This document shows, piece by piece, positions 55,070 to 64,000 of a stretch of 64,000 bases of DNA (position 1 is the stretch's first letter; every line of letters starts with the position of its first letter). The notes under the pieces are model-generated. The model saw nothing but the letters and a program-made list of their open reading frames with translations. It had not been told where the DNA came from and ran no database searches. The stretch comes from Axinella damicornis. Taxonomy: Eukaryota > Porifera > Demospongiae > Axinellida > Axinellidae. The translations under genes and the position numbers were made by a program. The stretch spans positions 11,974,756 to 12,038,755 of the forward strand of contig OZ007512.1 of assembly GCA_963931865.1 (NCBI GenBank), in the 5' to 3' direction.

Positions 55070-55935
55070 TTGTGACCTGTGTTTTTATCGTCTGTGCCAG
55101 TTCGATCAAGTATAGCTCTGGTGTGACTATCCTCACATCAGAACTAACTTCTCGATCTCGTGCACGTGACCTTAGCAGCGAGCTCCCAGTCCAGAACCCT
55201 GGTCCAGAACCACATATCATGCATTCGTGTTCTGCATTCGTTCCGTTCCGTTCCGTTCCGCATTCTGTATAGTAGCCCCGTGATGTTTACACGAAAAGAA
55301 ACACCATAGATTCAGTCTGCTGTGACCAGCGATCGAGTCTGCTTGTATCCAGTGGGTGTCCATTGAGTCAAGTGAGTCTGCTGTGTGTCCAGAGGTTCAA
55401 CTTGAACTTCAAGTGAATCTGCTGTGTCCTGGTATAATTTGCAGTTCATAAACAGTAATTATCATGATAGTTCATGCATGCACCAACGGTAGACACTAGG
55501 CCACTGTTCCCACTCCATGCATGGCCTGGAAACAAGCTATCCCCCCCCCCCCCCCCCCCCCCTCCTCCCAAGAAATTGTGAAGGGGCTAGTGCATCAGCA
55601 ACATGACTCAGCGCATACTCCAGTGTCGCTGCATGGGCTGTACCGTCTCCCTGAGTTCCTAGTACAGTGTACTAACCCCCTGGCTAACTGCTACTCTACA
55701 AGTGGTTTGATGTAGCTACTGTTGGAAGGATTGCACTTACAGCTTGCCATGGAAATGCATCATCGATCGGTAAACATTAGGACTAGTAGTAAACTACCCA
55801 GGTGTGAGCAGACAAGTTCTGTTGTACGCTAGTCCAGCAAAGCCAGACCCTCACAGACCTATGTGGACTTACAGCCGTAAGCGCAGACGATGAGTGACTC
55901 ACTCGGAAGCCATAACCACAATCTTTCACTCACTC

Positions 55936-55985
<50 letters not shown>

Positions 55986-56009
55986 TGATACTGCTGATTA
56001 TCTGTTGCC
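55070..56009 (+). promoter_or_regulatory. upstream region of the RdRP-helicase gene
   Basis: Contains four ttccg repeats (55240-55260), a 22-C tract (55541-55562) and a (tc)n microsatellite of about 55 bp (55928-55981) ending 28 bp before the start codon. No TATA box lies close by. The pyrimidine tract may be in the leader or may serve as a TATA-less initiator. Another possibility is that it is the polypyrimidine tract of a leader intron, since tctctctctcatag ends in AG at 55985. Confidence 0.4.
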
Positions 56010-59000
56010 ATGGCATCCGGGATTATTCTGTGTGGAGCAAGCTCTGTAGGCAAGACAACCACAGCGAAGGCCTGGGTTCGGAGACACCCCAAGTATAGTC
56101 ACATTGAAGAAGTGGCTCGCGGAGTAATGGCACGTCACTCCATTACTCGGGAAGATATGAAACTGTCACTTGAAACAGAAGAGAAAACGACCTTTTTAAA
56201 CCTGCAGTACTATATCACTGTGGAACAGAATCATCGTGAACTGAGTGAGGAAGGATCGTTCATTTCAGATAGGGGGCCTGACCCTATCGTTTTCACTGAG
56301 TATTACGTTGGTCCAGAAGCAGCTGACCGATTAGCCCAAAGGCCAGAAGCAAGCGCCTGTCTGGAACGATACAAACGGTGCTTGGTGGTGGTGCTATGCC
56401 CGCTGCCTGAGCCGACTGATGATGGCTTTCGTCTAGTGGAGACTCGTTCAAAGCAGGTTGAGTTTACTGAAGTCCTGCGTAACCTGCTGGACAGGTACCG
56501 TATTCCACACGTCTACATTGATGTGACTGACCGCAAACAGCGATTGGCTGTCCTAGAACAAGCCGTCAAGAAGGGAATTATCCCATTGAGCTTTGACAGG
56601 CTGGAGCGTTCCCCTCTCAATGTCCCATTTCATCGGTCATCCCAGCAAAAGTCCATTTCACTCCGCAAACTGGAGGTCTCCCCAGATGGCGTCACAACCG
56701 GTTTCTCGTACTTTGCCCAAGGAGAGAGCAACCGCATGGTGGATCGCTACGGTGGAGATCGCTTGTTGGTGGTCGACTTCCACAGGAAATTGCCAGCAAA
56801 ATCAGTGCTAAGTGTTCTTCAGCGAGGCTTGCAGGTGAACGGTGAAGAGCACCAGTTCCTTGGATGCAGCTCTAGTGGTCTGAGGAAGCGGACTTGTTAC
56901 ATGTTGCGAGGTACAAAGGGAGATGTCGAGGCTGTGTGGGTGGAATGTGGAGACTTCACCGCCATCAAGTCTGTTTCAAAGCGGCTGAAACGAATTGGGC
57001 AGCTCTTCTCTGCTGCTAAGCCGACACATGTTGACATCCAAGATGATGACGTCATAGAAATTGATGACATCGAAACCGAAGGAGGCAACTTCACGGATGG
57101 ATGTGGAGGGATAGGTACCACACTGGCCAGGAGAGTCATGAAACAAGCCGAACCTCAGCACGAAATATGCGACGAAGAGGAGTACTTTCCTTCTGTGTAT
57201 CAGATACGCTATCAAGGCTGTAAAGGAGTGGTGATCAGAGATCCCAATATACCAGACACCAAGCTAGTGATTCGAAAATCCATGAAGAAGTTCAACCCAG
57301 GAACAAAACCGTTCAAGGAACTGTGGCTTTGTGATCACTCAAGGGCGTACTCTTTTGGTCACCTCAATCGGCAGTTCACCATGCTCCTCTCTGGTCTTGG
57401 GATAAAGGACGAGGTGTTCATCGAGATGCAAAAGAAGCACTTTGAACGACTAGAGGGTATGTTGGAACAACCTGATGTAGCAGTCCAAATGTTACTCTGG
57501 AATAACCAGCCCGATGTAGCCGGACGGGTGTCGAGATGCTCCAGTATTGAGGAGTTCAGAGCTGATGTGCATCTCCAGAAAGAGGTGTCTTGCTTGCAAA
57601 GTAAACTGCTAGAGAAGGCGGAAAAACTGCGACTGCTTGTTGTTGAATCTCGCAACGTGTTTGGGGTCTGTGATCCACTCAATGTGCTGGAATATGGAGA
57701 GTGTTTCTTCCGACCTACCATCCATGGCATGCCCAAGACTCTGTCCGCGTATGTGACTGTATGTAAAAACCCATGCTACTTGTTGGGCGATGTACGTGTG
57801 TTGCGAGCTGTGGACGATTCTCGTGTGCGAGGTTTGGAGCATCTTGTGGACTGCATTGTGTTCCCCACAAAGGGTAAGCGGCCTCACTCAGCGGAAATTG
57901 CTGGATCTGATCTGGATGGCGACCAATACTTCGTCTGCTGGGATGAACGTCTCATTGTTCGAAGCCTTCGAGAGCCCTACAGTTACCCATCTGATGAAGC
58001 TCCAAGGAGCTCCAAAGTCACACGAGAGATGATGATCGACTATTTTGCTCACCAAAATAGCCAATCCAGTACAATGGGCAAGATTGATGCCTGTTTCAAA
58101 TATTGGGCAGATCAGAAGGGAGTTGATTGCAGGGAGTATTGGGCAGATCAGAAGGGAGTTGATTGCAGGGAGTGTAGAGAACTTGGAGAGCGTTTTTCAC
58201 ACAGCGTGGATTCGGCCAAGACGGGTACAGCAGTGCGCATCCCACCCCACCTACAGCCACCCAAACCTGGTCCATTGACCAATGGTGAAGGTGATGTGAT
58301 CAGCAAGTCAGGAGGTGTTGCCAAGGGTGGCCCTATCCCGGAACCAGTATGGAAGAAGATGGAGCACATAGCAGGAGAGAAGAAACGAGAGCTCAGCGGA
58401 GAATTGGCTGTGTCTCATCTTGCCTCAGACACAAGCCCTGCAGTCAGTGAGAAATTCATCTGGAGCCTATTGCAGGACGATAAGATCAACATGTCAGAGT
58501 TTGAGCTCTTTCGCTTCGTCCAGCGCTGGTGTTTTGGTGGTCAGTTGCTATCAGAGGAGGAGATGGTTGACAAACTTCAACAGTTCTCGGAATGCATCAA
58601 CTTTGGCGAGTTCACGGTAGACCAACAAGTGGCGGCCATTGATGCTGGCATCCCTAAGGGAATAGTCACCAATGCTCTGAATAAATCCAAGCTCCTCTCA
58701 GAAGACATGCTGTCTCAATTTTCCCTCCAAGCACCTCACTGCGGATGGCGCTTCTATCTCCGTTCAAGCTCTGCTGAGTTTGATTGGCAGCACCTGCTAC
58801 GAGCTGTCCAATCCGAACGTCACTCTGAGTCCATGGCGATCTTCAAATTTCAAGATGGTATGACGACTGCGCTTCACTTTCTCAGCCCCCTTCAGGACGG
58901 GTTGCACCCTGTCACTGCTGGCTCTGTCGTAGCCTATTTCTTCTCCACACACTTTGGCTACAGCCGACGGCACATACTGGGACCACAGTACCGGCTTGAT

Positions 59001-62000
59001 CTGTCCAATGAATTGCTTCGTCTTGATCGTGGATCGAAACAAACTACATTTTTTTGGCTCAAACCAGGTGAAACTCTTCCGGATCAAAATATAATCAGCA
59101 TTGATATCAGAAACACCTTAAAAGTTGGTGAACCGCATCCTTTGATTAACAAGAAGGTCTTCCAATGTGTCGAAGTCTTTGTGAAGAGTTGTAGTCATGA
59201 GCCAGCTTATTTGGACAGCTACGTAGTGGATCAACCAGAAGGACTGTGGCCAGAAGAAAGAATTGTGAACGAAGAAGTTGAAGAGCTACCAAGTGATGAC
59301 GAAGATGACCAGGAAATAGCAGCTGAACCAATGACACTGAAACCATATGCCCTTGATGCAGCAATATCAGCCCTCCAGCAGTCTGCTGACGCAGGGAACT
59401 ACCGCCAGTTTCTTGTAATAATACAAACAATCTTGTCCCAACAAGGAACGTGTCCCGAAATGCCACAACCCGGAGCTCTTCTGGAGGCCCTTCAGTCCTT
59501 GCTGGTGACAATGGTGAGCAAGCACGCTCACAAGCTACCCACTGCAGATGTGGTTGAGGCCCTACAGGATATCATTACCTCTGTGCACCATCACTCTGCG
59601 ATCCAGTCTCCGGACTCCTGCCTGCAGCTGTTGATGAGACTCAGCCAGCTGCATTTGTTTGAACTGGTGCACCAACTGACAGCTGCATTTCTGACCAACC
59701 TCCAAGTATCGAAAATCAGTGAATACCTGGACACAATCTCACACTGGAAACAATGGTACTTTCTACCTCGAGAGTGTGCTTGTCGCATTGCCAGTTCCCT
59801 CTACAGTAAACTCTGTCAATCGTTGATCGAAGCACAACCACCTGGCGAAATTTCCTCTGTACAGACTTCAGAGTCAGCAGCAATCACTAGCTCGGACAAA
59901 ACCCTGGAGCAGCTTGCTAGCAGCAGAGACGTGAACACCACAGCAGACCATCTGCAAGTCCAACGATACGCCAGCTACTTCGGTCATCTCCTTATTAGTC
60001 ACTTCCTCAACGAAGTCGGTGACTCAGACACCAAAATGGATAGCCGTCTAGCACTCCTTAGAGCTTACGACTACAAAGACCCTCACCAGGAACGAGACCA
60101 ATCTGAGAGCAGTGGGAATGAAAGCAGAGAACAAACCGGGAACACCTGGAGAGTTGAATTCTCTGGGAGGCGGAGTATCTATTCAAGGAATTTTACTATG
60201 GGGTCCTTCGTTGGTATCGGTCTCATGACACAAACTCAGACCTCATCAATTCCGGTCGCTCTTGGAAGCATTGTTCAGGTGTCTAACCATCCTGCGTGCG
60301 TAGTGGTGGACGTCTTTCAACCTATCCCTCGCTGCCTAGTGAGATCTGTCCGGCTAAACAAAGGACATTGGGAGCTGAGACTGGTTGGAAATGTGACTAC
60401 TTTCGTCAGAGCAGTGGCTGCCCTCAGTTCTCTTCTTGACTCCAAGAATAGGTCGACAGAACTCCTCCCAATATTAGTCCACCCTGCTGCCTTCCCTCCT
60501 GTGGTAACTGAAGATGTTGACCGCTCACTCGCCACCTCAACTGGGTACCCCACCCGATCTTCCCCAGTAGCTACTGTAAGTGGTGGTAGTGTGCCTTGTG
60601 ATAGTGTGCGTAGTGGTAGTGTGTCTCGTGATGGTGTGCCTGGTGAAACACAAGACTCCGTGGCCTGTGCAGAAACCAATTCGGAATTCAACCGCAGCCA
60701 GACACAAGCCATTACTGCAGCTCTCAGACGGAGACTGACTCTGATCCACGGTCCTCCGGGGACAGGCAAAACTCATGTAGCCTGTGAAATCGTATGTCAA
60801 CTATGTCGTCAGCTGGAGAAAGAGAACAGCCGTGTCCACACCCTTGTCGCTGCGGAGACAAACATGGCAGTTGATAACTTGACTCGCAAACTCCTCCAGT
60901 GTGGTGTGCGCGTGGTCCGTATCGGCAAACGAGGGCTCATATCTCCAGATGTTCATAGTGCTTCTCTGGACCATCAACTTGATATGAAAAGAATTGAGCT
61001 GGGTGAGGCCAAACGAAAGAGCCCCTTCCCAGATGCTAAAATGGTGAAGGAGATTCTCTCGGCTGCCGAGGTGGTGGCTACGACATGTGCTGGTTCCGGG
61101 GACCCGGCTTTGAAGGGCATGACATTCCCCTTTGTTCTCATAGATGAAGCCACCCAAGCGACTGAGCCAACCTCTCTTTTGCCAGCCGTGAAGCATTGCC
61201 AGCAACTCGTTCTAATTGGAGACCCACAGCAACTAGCCCCTACCATTCCTGGTACGAACTATGCTCCGGAAGATGTCCCCAGTGATGTGCCGCAAGTCAG
61301 CAACTTGTCAGTGACGCTTTTTCATCGTCTCCAGAGAATTCTTCCCTCTTATTTCCTGGAAGAGCAGCATCGTATGCACCCAGCCCTTGCTGCATTCCCC
61401 TCTCAATCCTTTTACGGTGGCAACTTGAAGTCTGCGGCTTCAGTTCATGAGCGACCGTCACTACAAAATGTAGAGTGGCTGAAACAGGACAAGCCACTAA
61501 TCTTCATTGATGTGTCTGGCAGCCATGAGACGCGGGTTGGCACATCTTTCAAGAACAGTGCCGAGGCTGAGATGGTGGTTCGGGTGGTTACGAATCTCCT
61601 CAGCTGTCAAGTGAGTCCCCTGGAGATCGCTGTCCTGACACCCTACAGCGGTCAGGTGAGTAGCGTTGGGTGGTATTTCATTTGGCCCTATTCAGTCATA
61701 GCCTCGTTCCCAGGCCGTCTCCTGCTCCGTTTTCAGCCACATATGTGACCTTTGAACTGCCCGACCGCTTATTGGTGGTGTGGTTCAAAGGTCACATATG
61801 CGGCTAAAAGCGTAGCAGGAGACGGCCTGGGAAAGAGGCTAATTCAATCATTGTTGTCAAGATTACCTCAGTACATATTTCATACATGCCACAGATACTC
61901 AAATTTACTGTTACGTACTTCCAGATTATTCACTATATAACTAACCTCAATTTCCAAATCCCTATCTTAGTATGGCACGCAGGGGTGTATACAGGATTTG

Positions 62001-62417
62001 TGAAAGGTGGGGGGGCACTATATATTACACGCTGCCGGAGGCAGTGCATAGAGGCGTGTACAGTAGTGCTGATCAGTCCGCGCAAAGCGCGGAAAAATTT
62101 TATCGCCTTCATTTTTCAGTTATCAGGATGGGCTCTCGTGGCACCTTTGTGCTTTGCACTGTAAGTTCCAGATGTACGAGGATTGCAGGTCCTGGGGCCG
62201 CCCGGCCGCCATGTGTGCTCAAATTTCGCTCACGAACGTAATACGTACGTACACAGAGGGGTATACTACATTGTAGATCGTAGTCTCGTTCCCAAACCGT
62301 TCGGTTTCAGGCAATGCACGGTATTGCGACCTGAGGAGGCCAGGCCAGGAGTTGCAACGTAGCGGCAGCAAGCTAGTAAGGAGGAAAATAAAGTGATGAA
62401 GAAGCAAACTTGACTTG

Positions 62418-62453
<36 letters not shown>

Positions 62454-63401
62454 AGATCCGCCACTGGAACAAATGAATGCTTAGGAGAGTGCATAGATTT
62501 GACTGCAATCTTGCTGTATTATGGTATATTGCAGTTTCGGTAATATTGCCAATCTAATTATGCAGTACGATAATTGCAGCAGTACATAATATTGAATTAT
62601 TGTCCAACCCTACAGGTGCGGTGCATCAGGGAGAAGCTCTCCTCGGCTGTTCCTAAGCAGCTGGAGGTGTGCACCGTGGACAGCTTCCAAGGCAGAGAGA
62701 AAGACGTGATTGTATTCAGTACCGTCCGCAGTAGGCCAAGTGGGTTCCCCTTCGCCAGTGACAAGTATCGTATGAATGTCCTTCTGACACGAGCCAAGCG
62801 TGGTTTGGTGGGCGTCGGCAGTAAAATTGCTTTGAAAAGTGAAGATCTGTGGAGTAAATGGCTGGAACAAGTTTGTGTGATGACAGAAGACGAATTTGGT
62901 GCATCTATTGTAAGCAAGAGCAGGGATCAAGCATCAAGCAAAAGCCGTCAGTACCACAGGGAACCAGGAGATTCAAAGCATAGGAGAGCAGGGGATCACG
63001 ATCGCAGGCAACAGGGAGGTTATCACAGAGGCCAAGCTCACTCAAGACCAATTGGTCAGCGTTTTGGGCCGTCAAGAAGTCAAAGTTACGGGCAACCTGG
63101 TGAAACAGTGGGTCAAGATCACAGTCCACCAGGAGATCCACAGCAGGACGAAGAAGAACACATGCACCCTGGAGTTGATGATCACAGTGGCCACAATCCC
63201 AGAGGAGGAGGAGGATACCGCGGACGAGGAGGATACCGTGGACGCGGAGGTCGACACAGGCCACCAAGAGACGGAGCTGTAAGGGACCAAGATTACAAGG
63301 AACCCAGCAGTGGTAGTTACAGGAGACCAAGAGATAGTCGGTACACGAGTCCCCGAGATTACCCTGGAGGTTCAAGAGCTCGAGAACACAGATGGCAGTA
63401 A
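56010..63401 (+). CDS. P-loop NTPase + cellular RdRP + UPF1-like helicase + RGG tail fusion (about 2143 residues)
   Basis: Exon 1 56010-61655, exon 2 62616-63401, joined in phase 0 at TPYSGQ|VRC. The start has good context (gttgccATGG). Residues 1-200: P-loop GASSVGKT (9-16), EEVARGVMAR, ISDRGPDP and VVLCPLPEPTDDGFR, the pattern of AAA_28/NadR-like kinases. About 210-900: cellular RdRP, with NRMVDRYGGDRLLVVDF, LGCSSSGLRK, GDFTAIKSVSKRLKRIGQLF, QIRYQGCKGV, HLNRQFTMLLSGLGIKDEVF, FGVCDPLNVLEYGE, GDVRVLRAVD, VFPTKGKRPH, catalytic DLDGD (634-638) and SVDSAKTG. About 920-1370 is helical. A beta-rich segment (about 1375-1500) precedes an SF1 helicase: GPPGTGKT (1581-1588), DEATQ (1712-1716), GDPQQLAP (1737-1744), EQHRMHP (1785-1791), VDSFQGREKD (1903-1912) and RMNVLLTRAK. 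The tail has RGGGGYRGRGGYRGRGGRH. Such parts would copy RNA into dsRNA and unwind or move along it. A role in RNA silencing is inference. Confidence 0.93.
58101..58172 (+). repeat. 36-bp in-frame tandem duplication inside the RdRP domain
   Basis: Two identical copies of a unit encoding YWADQKGVDCRE (residues 698-709 and 710-721), between the catalytic DLDGD and the conserved SVDSAKTG motif. Identical bases in both copies point to a recent event. Confidence 0.95.
61656..62615. other. single intron of the RdRP-helicase gene, with two mobile elements
   Basis: Donor CAG|GTGAGT, acceptor caaccctacag|GTG. It contains a TAGCCTCGTTCCCAGG-family hairpin (61699-61841, arms about 58 bp) and a TIR element related to 24898-25299 (about 61980-62466, right end atccgccactgg) that includes a 34-C tract (62420-62453). 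Retention would stop translation at 61748, before helicase motifs V and VI, leaving a polymerase with a dead helicase. Confidence 0.9.
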
Positions 63402-64000
63402 TACAACTGAACACTTCAAGTAAGCTTACTATAGCTGCGCTGCATGTTGTTGATAATCTCCCATTGTTATTATTGCTGTACTACAGTGTGCCGTGACCTT
63501 GTATGGGTGTTTGTAAAATGAGATCGTTAAACCTTGAACCTGAATTAATGTGATTGGTTATGTAAATTAGTTCAACGATGTATGACAATGTATGACTAAC
63601 TGGCTGTTTGCAGCACTATACTGTGTTTCTGTACGTATCACCTTTAATTGTCTTGACATAAATTTTATCGGCAGTGCACATGCACGGATAATGCTACATC
63701 AAAATCAGGATCATGTTGTGTACCGGTATATCTATCTAGACTTGACTGGTCACTTTCGATCTATAGTGACTGAAGCAGTTCAGTTGAAATGTCGATCAGC
63801 TGCTAAAAGTTTTCTGATCTAAAGTAATTGGTAGCGGAGAAGCCTCTATTCCATTCATGCAGGATCAAACTGAGAATCCATGCACTTCGATAATATTTGC
63901 AAACACTATTATAGAGAAGTATAATACCCAGAGCAACTGGTGTTTTGCAGTGCTTATAATTGCTTGATCTGTACACAGATTGATAAGCTATAGAGATAGG
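63402..64000. other. 3' flank, no gene recognised
   Basis: No canonical AATAAA was seen in the first 300 bp after the stop. aaaatgagatcgttaaacct and atattgtgtac-type AT-rich DNA follow. The remaining open frame (63592-63822) has no start or splice support. Confidence 0.4.

Noticed and set aside
56010..63401. A viral RdRP integrated into the genome
   Set aside because: The active site is DLDGD with the KGKRPH and KTG motifs of cellular RdRPs, not the GDD of RNA-virus polymerases. The gene also has a normal splice junction.

Overview
The window is eukaryotic and almost certainly from an animal. Genes are split by GT-AG introns, TATA boxes sit upstream of short spliced leaders, and the recognisable proteins (calcineurin A C-terminus, a GAS2 domain, a cellular-type RNA-dependent RNA polymerase, a UPF1-type helicase) are eukaryotic. 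The load of small inverted-repeat elements, minisatellites and long C/G homopolymers suggests a marine invertebrate. A sponge or other non-bilaterian is a plausible guess, but nothing seen proves it.

Layout. 1-13 kb: repeat-rich DNA with duplicated promoter/first-exon blocks, a two-exon secreted beta-trefoil gene (8029-11651), a LINE fragment in its intron, and two decayed copies of an unknown secreted-protein family. 13.9-23.7 kb (block A): a putative type II membrane glycosyltransferase-like gene with a 20-copy 42-bp stem repeat, an intact secreted-family gene (17428-18219) and a frameshifted copy of a signal-peptide + GAS2-domain gene on the minus strand. 24-31 kb: inverted-repeat elements, a broken copy of calcineurin A 3' exons and two minisatellite fields. 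31.4-38.2 kb (block B): a direct duplicate of block A with a 5'-truncated glycosyltransferase-like copy, a second secreted-family gene and the intact GAS2-domain gene. 38-47 kb: more repeats, a third secreted-family gene (minus strand), and an internally deleted glycosyltransferase-like copy. 48.3-50.5 kb: the 3' exons of calcineurin A (minus strand), running into a minisatellite and a 200-N assembly gap. 51-55 kb: two weak candidate exons and G-rich DNA. 56.0-63.4 kb: the most important gene, a two-exon gene for a protein of about 2143 residues.

That protein joins, in one chain, an N-terminal P-loop NTPase/kinase-like domain (AAA_28/NadR-like), a complete cellular RdRP with the DLDGD catalytic motif, a helical linker, a UPF1-like SF1 helicase and an RGG-rich tail. 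In known RNA-silencing systems the polymerase and helicase are usually separate subunits, so this is the best candidate for an undescribed system. The same window carries many perfect or near-perfect inverted repeats, including a 132-bp-arm hairpin, which are natural dsRNA sources. A link between the two is only inference.

The rest of the window is a record of repeated local duplication: two 7-8 kb blocks in tandem, five copies or remnants of one secreted family, four copies or remnants of the glycosyltransferase-like gene, three of the calcineurin last exon, and several promoter/first-exon blocks copied without their downstream exons.
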